From an uncultured Lachnospiraceae bacterium (GTDB lineage: Bacteria; Bacillota; Clostridia; Lachnospirales; Lachnospiraceae), in contig CAKRJM010000082.1 of NCBI GenBank assembly GCA_934351765.1, positions 1 to 9,116 of the forward strand: a DNA stretch of 9,116 nucleotides, in the 5' to 3' direction. Positions 1 through 5,935 of this stretch are shown here, piece after piece; position 1 is the stretch's first letter; each line of letters starts with the position of its first letter. The notes under the pieces are model-generated. The model saw nothing but the letters and a program-made list of their open reading frames with translations, was not told where the DNA came from and searched no databases. Made by a program: the position numbers and the translations under genes.

Positions 1-232
1 AATCCACAAACTCGGATTTTTCCTTTGTGGGATTGGTATCATCAAACCGGAGATTGAATTTTCCGTTGTATTTCTTGGCAAGTCCGTAATTCAGAAGAAT
101 GGACTTCGCATGCCCGATATGAAGATACCCGTTGGGCTCAGGTGGAAACCGGGTCTGGACATGGTCATACACGCCCTCTGCCAGGTCCTTATCTATGATC
201 TGTTCGATAAAGTTTTTTGTTTCGTTTTCCAT
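1..232 (-). CDS. glnS: Glutaminyl-tRNA synthetase, N-terminal 77 residues (runs off the window)
   Basis: Class I aminoacyl-tRNA synthetase that charges tRNA-Gln with glutamine in the cytoplasm. The visible part carries the GlnRS-type nucleotide-binding segment [19 protein letters not shown] (about residues 27-45), with the HIGH signature, followed by [11 protein letters not shown], which is typical of GlnRS. The bacterial GluRS version reads more like RFAPSPTGYLHIG, so GlnRS is preferred over GluRS. The start ATG (complement of 230-232) follows a strong AGGAGG ribosome binding site 5 bases upstream. The rest of the gene lies beyond base 1. A sigma-A promoter sits about 60 bases upstream, so the gene need not depend on the aminopeptidase gene before it. 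The family call is firm; completeness of the gene cannot be judged. Confidence 0.93.
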   Translation of the reverse strand, partial: MENETKNFIEQIIDKDLAEGVYDHVQTRFPPEPNGYLHIGHAKSILLNYGLAKKYNGKFNLRFDDTNPTKEKSEFVD

Positions 233-297
233 ATAAGCCTCCTGCGGTCTGTATTTTAACGAATCCCGCCCTCGCCGGCGAAATCCAGGGTTCTTTT

Positions 298-325
298 ATC
301 ATATCACAGAATCCTCATTTGTAAA
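298..325 (-). promoter_or_regulatory. Sigma-A promoter for glnS
   Basis: On the minus strand, TTTACA (complement of 320-325) and TATGAT (complement of 298-303) are separated by 16 bases. Each differs from the sigma-A consensus by one base. Transcription would start near 290, giving a leader of about 60 bases with no T-box or riboswitch-like structure that I can see. The promoter lies in the 116-bp gap just after the aminopeptidase stop codon. I see no clear terminator in that gap, so read-through from the aminopeptidase gene is also possible. Confidence 0.65.
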
Positions 326-348
326 ACCCCAATTTCCGAACTGTCCTC

Positions 349-1737
349 TTACTTTAAAAATGCCCGGAATGCCAGATAGTTTTCATAAAGGTCTGCCTTG
401 GAAACCACCTCATAGGGGGAATGCATGGAAATCACCGGCACACCGAGATCCACAGTATCAATGTTATACCTGGCGATATATTTGGCGATGGTTCCGCCTC
501 CGCCAAAATCGACTTTTCCCAGTTCTCCGGTCTGCCAGATCACTCCGTTTTCGTCAAAGATCCGGCGCAGGAAACCGATGTACTCGGCATTGGCATCGTT
601 GGAGCCGCTTTTTCCTCTTGCTCCGGTAAATTTCATCATTCCGGCGCCGCAGGAGAGATACACTGCATTGGTCTTCTCGCAGACATCGGGATAATTGGGA
701 TCATAGGCCGCCGTCACATCCGCGGAAATACATTTGGAATGTGCCCGAACCACCGACGACGGAACACCGAAGCTGTCGGACAGCGCCTCCATCAGATCCA
801 GAAACAGTATGCTCTGCATTCCGGTGGTTCCCTCGCTTCCGATTTCCTCTTTATCCGCCAGGATCACCATAGTGGTATGGACATCAGAAGACTCCTCGAA
901 CAGTGCCCGCACCGCCGCATAGGAGCAGACACGGTCGTCCTGTCCATAGCTTCCCACCAGTGCCCGGTCAAAGCCCACATCACAGGCCTTGAACGCCGGG
1001 ACAAGGGAAAGCTCGGCACTCATAAAATCCGCCTCTGTGATTCCGTATGTATCAGAAAGAATCCGGAGAAGCTGTTCCTTCACGGTCCTTTTGTCCTCCT
1101 CGGAAGCTGCCGTAAAGGGAATGTTTCCAAACCAGATATTCAGATCCTCCCCCTCGATGGCCTGTCCCAGAGGCTTCTGGTTCTGCTTTGCTGCCAGATG
1201 CGGAAGCAGGTCACTGATATAAAACACCGGATCCCCGGTCTGTTCTCCGACACACACGTTTACCACGGAGCCGTCCTTTCGAGCGACCACCCCATGGAGT
1301 GCCAGAGGCATGGCTGCCCACTGATATTTCCGAAGCCCGCCGTAATAATGGGTCTTTCCAAATGCGATGCCCTCTTTCTCATAAAGCGGAAGCTGCTTTA
1401 AATCGATCCTGGGACTGTCGATATGAGATGCCACGATCCGAACCCCGTTCTCCGCCAGGTTCTCCGTACCGACCCGGATCAGATACAGGTTCTTTCCGCG
1501 GTTATTGTAATATACCTTGTCGCCGGAGCGGAGCTTTTTTCCGAATGTAAATGGAACATATCCCTGCGCTTCCGCCTCTTTTATCACCTCGGCACAGGCC
1601 TCCCGTTCCGTTTTTGCCAGATCCAGAAAGGTCTTGTATCCCTCTGCAAAAGAAAAAATCTCTCTTTTTAACGCTTCGTCTGCCGCCTCATAGACGTTGG
1701 TCCGCTGATATGCTAATGTTTCTGTCTGTTCACTCAT
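349..1737 (-). CDS. M18 family zinc aminopeptidase
   Basis: Cytoplasmic metallo-aminopeptidase of peptidase family M18 (aspartyl aminopeptidase / aminopeptidase I type), which removes N-terminal residues from peptides, often acidic ones; the exact specificity cannot be read here. All expected metal and catalytic positions are visible in family order: His105 and Asp107 in ASHIDSPRID, Asp267/Asp268 in GQDDRV, the Glu297-Glu298 pair in LADKEEIGSEGTTG, Asp340 in CISADVTAAYDPNYP, and His439 in MHSPYEVVSKAD near the C-terminus. At 462 residues it is full length and has no signal peptide. The ATG at 1737 is preceded by AGGAGGAAGG at good spacing. It is divergent from the membrane-protein gene at 1884 and upstream of glnS. 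No strong promoter is obvious; a weak TTTCCT-17-TATCAT pair lies at about 1845-1873 on the minus strand. The family is firm; a specific gene symbol is not justified. Confidence 0.93.
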   Translation of the reverse strand: MSEQTETLAYQRTNVYEAADEALKREIFSFAEGYKTFLDLAKTEREACAEVIKEAEAQGYVPFTFGKKLRSGDKVYYNNRGKNLYLIRVGTENLAENGVRIVASHIDSPRIDLKQLPLYEKEGIAFGKTHYYGGLRKYQWAAMPLALHGVVARKDGSVVNVCVGEQTGDPVFYISDLLPHLAAKQNQKPLGQAIEGEDLNIWFGNIPFTAASEEDKRTVKEQLLRILSDTYGITEADFMSAELSLVPAFKACDVGFDRALVGSYGQDDRVCSYAAVRALFEESSDVHTTMVILADKEEIGSEGTTGMQSILFLDLMEALSDSFGVPSSVVRAHSKCISADVTAAYDPNYPDVCEKTNAVYLSCGAGMMKFTGARGKSGSNDANAEYIGFLRRIFDENGVIWQTGELGKVDFGGGGTIAKYIARYNIDTVDLGVPVISMHSPYEVVSKADLYENYLAFRAFLK

Positions 1738-1760
1738 TTTCTGTTCCTTCCTCCTGCTGT

Positions 1761-1826
1761 TTATCGCTCTGTTTCTGCTTCCTGTATCGTTTTCTCCTCT
1801 TCTGTATCAGAATTTTTCACTTTCAT
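1761..1826 (-). CDS. Candidate 21-codon upstream ORF before the aminopeptidase gene
   Basis: On the minus strand an ATG (complement of 1824-1826) opens 21 codons ending in TAA at 1761-1763, 23 bases before the aminopeptidase ATG. The peptide would be very acidic and polar: MKVKNSDTEEEKTIQEAETE plus Arg. The only ribosome binding site-like sequence is GGGAG about 13 bases upstream, which is weak. Its start codon overlaps the -35 of the divergent plus-strand promoter. It may be a leader peptide or a chance purine-rich stretch. I do not recognise it. Confidence 0.2.
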   Translation of the reverse strand: MKVKNSDTEEEKTIQEAETER

Positions 1827-1854
1827 TGACACTGCTCTGCTCCCATGATACACT
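1826..1854 (+). promoter_or_regulatory. Sigma-A promoter for the CmpB-like membrane protein gene
   Basis: A perfect TTGACA (1826-1831) is followed after 17 bases by TACACT (1849-1854). A TG one base before the -10 (1846-1847) makes it an extended -10. Transcription would start near 1861, leaving a leader of about 22 bases that contains the ribosome binding site AGGAAAGAGGG (1868-1878) before the ATG at 1884. Confidence 0.7.
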
Positions 1855-1883
1855 CTCTGTAAATATCAGGAAAGAGGGATTTT

Positions 1884-2717
1884 ATGAATTTTCAGGAATT
1901 TGTACTGCTGGCCAGCATGCTTGTGATCATCTTTTTTCTGTTTTCCATGGCAGGCTGGCTCATCGAAGTAACGCTCAAGTATATCCAGTTCCACCGGTTT
2001 ATCAACCGCGGCTTCTTCATCGGTCCCTACTGCCCCATCTACGGCTGGGGTGCTGTCGCCGTTACAGTTCTGGTCGGAGGCATGATCGGACGCCACGGAA
2101 CCATCGGGGAAACCTTTTTAGCCGGTATGTTTGTCTGCGGTGTTCTGGAATATTTCACAAGCTGGTACATGGAAAAGCTGTTCCATGCCCGCTGGTGGGA
2201 TTACAGCCAGAAGCCCATGAACCTCCACGGCCGGATCTGGATCGGCAATCTTGTGCTGTTCGGTGCCGGTTCTGTGGTGATCGTCAAATGGATCGATCCG
2301 GTGCTCTTCCGTATTCTGGGCGGCTGGACCCCGCTTGCGGTAAAGCTGACCGCGCTTCTGATCCTGCTTCTGCTGCTCGCCGATGGAATCATCTCCCATT
2401 ATCTCATGGGGATTGTCGGAAAGGAATTCAATACTCAGTCCGGTGACAATACCGAAGAGATCAGTAAAAAAGTTCATGCACTCCTAAAAGAAAAAGGGTA
2501 TTTCCTGCGTCGTATCCATGATGCCTACCCTGCTGCCCAGGCCCGTTCCAGCCGGATGATCCGAGAATGGAAAGCAGCAAAGAAGAAATTTAAAGAAGCT
2601 TCCCAGACCTGGAAAGTAGAGAAGAGTAAGGCTGCGAAAGAAGCAAGGCTGAAAGCTCAGACTGAGCTTCGCCGGATCGAAGAAAAGCTGTTCCCGCCTC
2701 ATTCTGAATCCCTGTGA
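1884..2717 (+). CDS. CmpB-like putative ABC-transporter permease family membrane protein (PF06541 type)
   Basis: Integral membrane protein of the family named ABC_trans_CmpB / putative ABC transporter permease, common in Clostridia and without a well-established function. About five hydrophobic segments can be seen (roughly residues 7-27, 52-68, 77-97, 120-138 and 149-172). Family signatures are GWLIE at 24-28, NRGFFIGPYCPIYGWG at 41-56, LEY at 88-90, WWDYS at 104-108 and NLHGR at 113-117. After the last membrane segment, residues about 185-277 form a charged, Lys/Glu/Arg-rich, probably helical or coiled-coil cytoplasmic tail that is long for this family. No ATPase gene lies nearby, so a transporter role is by family name only. 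It has its own strong promoter and a strong terminator (2746-2777), so it appears to be a single-gene unit. Confidence 0.85.
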   Translation: MNFQEFVLLASMLVIIFFLFSMAGWLIEVTLKYIQFHRFINRGFFIGPYCPIYGWGAVAVTVLVGGMIGRHGTIGETFLAGMFVCGVLEYFTSWYMEKLFHARWWDYSQKPMNLHGRIWIGNLVLFGAGSVVIVKWIDPVLFRILGGWTPLAVKLTALLILLLLLADGIISHYLMGIVGKEFNTQSGDNTEEISKKVHALLKEKGYFLRRIHDAYPAAQARSSRMIREWKAAKKKFKEASQTWKVEKSKAAKEARLKAQTELRRIEEKLFPPHSESL

Positions 2718-2729
2718 ACCAAGCCCTCC

Positions 2730-3221
2730 CTATGAAATGGGAAAGAAAACAGCAGTCGCCGTGGCTGCTGTTTTTTTACTGCTTTCCAGCACTGCCTCCG
2801 CGCAGAGATTTACCAGGCTTCTGCCCACCTTAACAGCCCGTGCCGTCACCAGAAGCCGTTCCCCCACCGGAACTGTTGCAAGATAGTTGATCGTCATAGA
2901 TACCGTCGGAGTCCGCAGCGTTCCGCTCAGATAACGAACCAGGATCCCACAGGTTGAATCGATTGCCGTGGCAATCAGTCCACCATGCATAGTGCCAATG
3001 GGATTCTGTTCCCATTCCTCCACCTCATAGGAAAGAGTGATCCACTGTTCCTTCTCACTGCATGCCACAAAAGACTTTTTCATCATCTCATGGATTCTGG
3101 GCGGATCATTTCTTTCCTCAACGGCCATACGGATCCCATATTCCATGGCTTTCTGTCGTTCCTGTTCACTGGCATTCTCCGTCAGATTCTTCTTTTTTTC
3201 CAGTATTTCCAAATAATCCAT
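2730..3221 (-). CDS. PaaI-type hotdog-fold thioesterase
   Basis: Hotdog-fold acyl-CoA thioesterase of the PaaI/YbgC-like superfamily; the substrate is unknown. The signature NPIGTMHGGLIATAIDSTCG (residues 73-92) shows the HGG loop (His79-Gly80-Gly81) and Asp88 expected in the active site, followed by the second strand set TVSMTINYLATVPVGERL (106-123). The length, 163 residues, is slightly long because of an acidic/basic N-terminal helix of about 45 residues that I do not recognise. The ATG at 3221 follows AGGAGA at about 8 bases. It is the last gene of a minus-strand run topB-gtrA-thioesterase, 105 bp after gtrA. The last codons (KTAATATAVFFPIS) coincide with the hairpin terminator of the convergent gene, yet they still fit the expected final beta strand, so the C-terminus looks genuine. 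Confidence 0.88.
   Translation of the reverse strand: MDYLEILEKKKNLTENASEQERQKAMEYGIRMAVEERNDPPRIHEMMKKSFVACSEKEQWITLSYEVEEWEQNPIGTMHGGLIATAIDSTCGILVRYLSGTLRTPTVSMTINYLATVPVGERLLVTARAVKVGRSLVNLCAEAVLESSKKTAATATAVFFPIS
2746..2777 (+). terminator. Rho-independent terminator of the CmpB-like gene, possibly bidirectional
   Basis: A perfect 10-bp stem, AAAACAGCAG (2746-2755) with CTGCTGTTTT (2765-2774), encloses a 9-base loop, and the 3' arm runs into seven T (2771-2777). On the minus strand the same stem is followed by TTTTCTTT, so it may also stop transcripts of the thioesterase operon. On that strand it lies inside the coding sequence, before the stop codon at 2730-2732. Confidence 0.8.
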
Positions 3222-3270
3222 TCTGCTCTCTCCTGTATTTTGCCGACTGCGCCTGTGCCCGCTCTTCAGG

Positions 3271-3294
3271 CAGAAGCACTATCTGCTGCTTCTG
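3271..3294 (-). repeat. Intergenic hairpin between gtrA and the thioesterase gene
   Basis: Inverted repeat CAGAAGCA (3271-3278) and TGCTTCTG (3287-3294) with an 8-base loop, in the 105-bp gap between gtrA and the thioesterase. There is no T run on either side, so it is not a standard terminator. It could be an mRNA processing or stability element. No convincing promoter for the thioesterase is visible in this gap, so the three genes probably share a transcript. Confidence 0.45.
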
Positions 3295-3326
3295 ATGTCT
3301 CCCATGCTGTTTTTGTATATCCGCTC

Positions 3327-3752
3327 TCAGGTCTGCTTCCGGAAAACAAGAAGCTTACTGAGTACATAGTTTCCGACCGTCACTACCACCTGGCTCACCA
3401 GCTTTGCTATTTTATCGTTTCCGTGAAGCACGGTCACCAAAAGCCACATGACTGCCATATCCATCAAGAGCGTTGCCACACGGGAACCGACAAACCGTGC
3501 GGCTTCTCCAAGTTTATTCTGATTTTTGCTTTTAAATACGAATGTTCGGTTTGTCACATAAGCAAACGCAACTGCTCCGATCCAGGAAAGGATATTGGCA
3601 ATCTGAAGCTCCAGTGCATGGTTCGGATCCAGGAAGGTCAAAACGCTGCCGTAATAGATGAAAAGGCTTACCACCGTAGTCAATACTCCCACGATCAGAT
3701 AATTGATCAGCTCTTCGTATTTTTTATACAGATTTTTACAGGCATTCCACAT
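3327..3752 (-). CDS. GtrA-family membrane protein
   Basis: Small four-helix membrane protein of the GtrA/DPMS_TM family (PF04138). Such proteins are thought to help move undecaprenyl-linked sugars across the membrane or support polysaccharide and teichoic acid glycosylation. With the start used here it has 141 residues and hydrophobic segments at about 17-38, 51-67, 91-110 and 117-136. Family motifs are NYLIVGVLTTVVSL (17-30), YVTNRTFVFKSK (65-76) and the closing GNYVLSKLLVF (127-137). I chose the ATG at 3750-3752 over an in-frame ATG at 3794. It comes one base after the topB stop, has AAAGGA upstream within the topB 3' end, and puts the conserved N-terminal helix near the start; the 3794 start has no ribosome binding site. 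This implies translational coupling to topB. No glycosyltransferase gene is near, so the substrate is open. Confidence 0.88.
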   Translation of the reverse strand: MWNACKNLYKKYEELINYLIVGVLTTVVSLFIYYGSVLTFLDPNHALELQIANILSWIGAVAFAYVTNRTFVFKSKNQNKLGEAARFVGSRVATLLMDMAVMWLLVTVLHGNDKIAKLVSQVVVTVGNYVLSKLLVFRKQT

Positions 3753-3753
3753 T

Positions 3754-5793
3754 TTATTTTTTTCCTTTCCGATAAAACTGGGCACTCCGTTCATAAAATG
3801 TACGGATCTGGCTGCTGTTGCTTAACCGGATCACATTTTCTGTCCGCCGCGTCACAAAGTCCGTCAGCTTTTTCATATATTCGTCCCCGGTAATACTGCC
3901 CTCTGCCACATAAGTAAGCCCTTTTTCCCAGCTTGCCGTCAGCTCCGGATTGAGGAGCGGACGGATCGAAACATAAACTGCGTCATGGATTACCTCTCCC
4001 AGCAGCGTCGGTGTGATTACCTGGGTTTTCTTATTCAGCGCCAGATATTTATTGTTCACCAGCTTCTTTAAGATCTCTGCTCTCGTGGCACTGGTTCCGA
4101 TCCCGCTGCCCTTGATCTGCGCACGGAGCTCCTCATCTTCAATAAGCTGTCCGGCGTTCTCCATAGCAAGGATCATGGTTCCGGAGGTATAACGCTTCGG
4201 CGGTGAGGTCTCCCCTTCTTTGATCCCGATCTCCGAGACCGGCAGCCGCATTTCCTTTTTCAGCTTTCCAATGGCCTCCAGAAACGCCGGATCACTGATA
4301 TCCGCCACCTGGTCGTCTCCGTCTTTTTCCGGTTTATCCGGATTATCTCCGGAATCATTGCTGTTCTTTGTCTTTTTTCCGCCCCCGTTCACTGCAAGCC
4401 AGCCCTCCTCCATCAGGACACGAAAACCGGCAGTAAACCGCTCGCCGCGGATTTCCAGTCCCAGAGATACCTTCTGATAGACGGCAGGCGGGAAAAAGAT
4501 ACTTAAAAACCGACGCACGATCACCTCATAGACACGCACGGAGATCTGGGACAGATTTTTTAATGTCCCGATTCCCTGTCCGGTCGGAATAATCGCATAA
4601 TGGTCGGTGATCTGCTTATCATTGACATACCGGGTTTTAGCAATTCCCCGATAGGTTCCGTCCTCCAGAATCCTGGAAACCAAGCCTGCCACACCCGGAA
4701 TGGCTGAAAGCCCCCGTATATTTTTCTGGATCTCCTTCGCCACCGCTGTGGAAAGCACTCTGGCATCGGTTCGCGGATATGTAACCAGTTTCTTTTCATA
4801 CAGCTCCTGAACAAACTTTAAGGTCTCGTCCGGGCTCAGCTTGAACCGTCTGGAACAGGTATTCTGAAGCTCCGCCAGATTAAATAACAGCGGAGGATTC
4901 TTCTTTTCCTTTTTCTTCTCCACCGAAACGATCCGCGCCTCAACCGGCTTCTCTTCCATCAGCCAGGAAACAAATTCCTCCGCCCTTTCCCGCTCCAGAA
5001 ATCCGTTATCCTTATAAAGATAAGGCGCCATGTAATGACGGCTGCCTTCAACCGCATGCCACTCCGCATCAAAGGACTTTCCCTCGCAGGATACAGTGGC
5101 CATCACACGAAAAAACGGAGTTTTTACAAAATTCCGGATCTCCCGCTCACGCCGGACCACCATACCCAGCACGCAGGTCATGACCCGTCCCACACTAACC
5201 ACGGTACGATCTGATTTCATGCAGGCAGAAATCGCATTTCCATATTTCAGCGTCAGCAGTCTGGAAAAATTGATCCCCATAAGATAATCTTCCTTTGCCC
5301 GCAGATATGCCGATTCCGCCAGATTGTCATAGGCACTCAGATCCTTCGCGGTACGGATCCCCTTTAAGATCTCCTCCTCCGTCTGAGAATCGATCCAGAC
5401 CCGCAGACGTTTCTTTCCTTTTACTCCGGCCTCCTGTTCTACCAGACGATAAATATATTCTCCCTCCCGCCCGGAGTCGGTACAGACATAGATTGTTTCC
5501 ACATCATTTCTGGTCAGCAGCCGCTTCACGATCCCGAACTGCTTTTTCACACCGGAGATCACTTCATACTTAAAGATATCGGGAATAAACGGCAGCGTTT
5601 CAAGGCTCCACCGCTTGTACTTACTGTCATAGACCTCCGGATAGCTCATGGTCACCAGATGACCGACGCACCAGGTTACAATCGCTTCTTCTGATTCCAG
5701 ATAGCCGTCACCGCGTTTCCCGCCAAGCTTCAGCGCCTTGGCAAATTCCTGAGCCACACTGGGCTTCTCTGCTATGTAAAGTGCCTTTCCCAT
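3754..5793 (-). CDS. topB: DNA topoisomerase III (type IA)
   Basis: Type IA topoisomerase that passes single DNA strands through a transient 5'-phosphotyrosine break, relaxing and decatenating DNA in the nucleoid. The order of parts fits TopB. A TOPRIM domain starts with ALYIAEKPS (Glu9) and has the acidic motif DSGREGE (106-112). The strand-passage domain includes SVGRVMTCVLGM (200-211). The active-site tyrosine is Tyr339 in LVTYPRTDARVLS. A C-terminal catalytic-core segment has GIGTSATRAEILKKL (564-578). At 679 residues it is near TopB length and has no C-terminal Cys4 zinc ribbons, which separates it from TopA. Two oddities are MTC where most homologues have QTP in the GRVQTP motif, and a polar low-complexity linker at about 470-500. 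It is divergent from dinB and heads a run with gtrA. The ATG at 5793 follows GGAGGAAAG. Confidence 0.95.
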   Translation of the reverse strand: MGKALYIAEKPSVAQEFAKALKLGGKRGDGYLESEEAIVTWCVGHLVTMSYPEVYDSKYKRWSLETLPFIPDIFKYEVISGVKKQFGIVKRLLTRNDVETIYVCTDSGREGEYIYRLVEQEAGVKGKKRLRVWIDSQTEEEILKGIRTAKDLSAYDNLAESAYLRAKEDYLMGINFSRLLTLKYGNAISACMKSDRTVVSVGRVMTCVLGMVVRREREIRNFVKTPFFRVMATVSCEGKSFDAEWHAVEGSRHYMAPYLYKDNGFLERERAEEFVSWLMEEKPVEARIVSVEKKKEKKNPPLLFNLAELQNTCSRRFKLSPDETLKFVQELYEKKLVTYPRTDARVLSTAVAKEIQKNIRGLSAIPGVAGLVSRILEDGTYRGIAKTRYVNDKQITDHYAIIPTGQGIGTLKNLSQISVRVYEVIVRRFLSIFFPPAVYQKVSLGLEIRGERFTAGFRVLMEEGWLAVNGGGKKTKNSNDSGDNPDKPEKDGDDQVADISDPAFLEAIGKLKKEMRLPVSEIGIKEGETSPPKRYTSGTMILAMENAGQLIEDEELRAQIKGSGIGTSATRAEILKKLVNNKYLALNKKTQVITPTLLGEVIHDAVYVSIRPLLNPELTASWEKGLTYVAEGSITGDEYMKKLTDFVTRRTENVIRLSNSSQIRTFYERSAQFYRKGKK

Positions 5794-5820
5794 AAACCAG
5801 TCTTTCCTCCAATGGTCTTT

Positions 5821-5849
5821 ATCATATCATAGACTTTTGCATTTCGCAA
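5821..5849 (-). promoter_or_regulatory. Sigma-A promoter for topB
   Basis: On the minus strand, TTGCGA (complement of 5844-5849) and TATGAT (complement of 5821-5826) are 17 bases apart, with a TG extended -10 one base before the -10. Transcription would start near 5814, about 20 bases before the topB ATG. The -35 is 10 bp from the LexA box at 5860-5873, close enough for LexA to affect it, though less directly than dinB. Confidence 0.6.
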
Positions 5850-5859
5850 GCAAGTTTTT

Positions 5860-5873
5860 AGAACATATGTTTG
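5860..5873. promoter_or_regulatory. LexA (SOS) operator between topB and dinB
   Basis: AGAACATATGTTTG matches the Bacillus LexA/DinR consensus CGAAC-RNRY-GTTYC at 12 of 14 positions; only the two outermost bases differ. The core AACATATGTT is a perfect palindrome. The right half overlaps the dinB -35 (5871-5876), the usual arrangement for repression by LexA and release after DNA damage. The match is seen in the sequence; the regulation is inferred from the family and from the SOS role of Y-family polymerases. Confidence 0.75.
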
Positions 5874-5899
5874 CATTTTGTATGATTATGTGCTATACT
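5871..5899 (+). promoter_or_regulatory. Sigma-A promoter for dinB
   Basis: TTGCAT (5871-5876), a 17-base spacer and TATACT (5894-5899), with a TG extended -10 at 5891-5892. The start point would be near 5906. This rules out translation from the in-frame ATG codons further upstream (for example at 5837) and supports the start at 5936. Confidence 0.7.
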
Positions 5900-5935
5900 G
5901 TTTTTATCCAACAGAACATGGAAAGGAGGCGTTTC

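Noticed and set aside
262..290. GC-rich palindrome CGCCGGCG in the glnS leader as a hairpin or T-box
   Set aside because: The palindrome leaves almost no stem once a loop is allowed, and the leader is far too short for a T-box.
421..1401. Plus-strand open frame of 326 codons opposite the aminopeptidase
   Set aside because: It is antisense to a gene with all catalytic residues of its family intact; the translation is Cys/His/Arg-rich without family features and has no ribosome binding site.
2985..3893. Plus-strand open frame of 302 codons across the thioesterase, gtrA and topB end
   Set aside because: It spans three well-supported genes on the other strand and their intergenic gap, and its product shows no recognisable domain.
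5837..5935. N-terminal extension of dinB by 33 codons
   Set aside because: The upstream ATG precedes the -10 of the predicted promoter and overlaps the LexA box. The ATG at 5936 has an excellent ribosome binding site and matches the family start.
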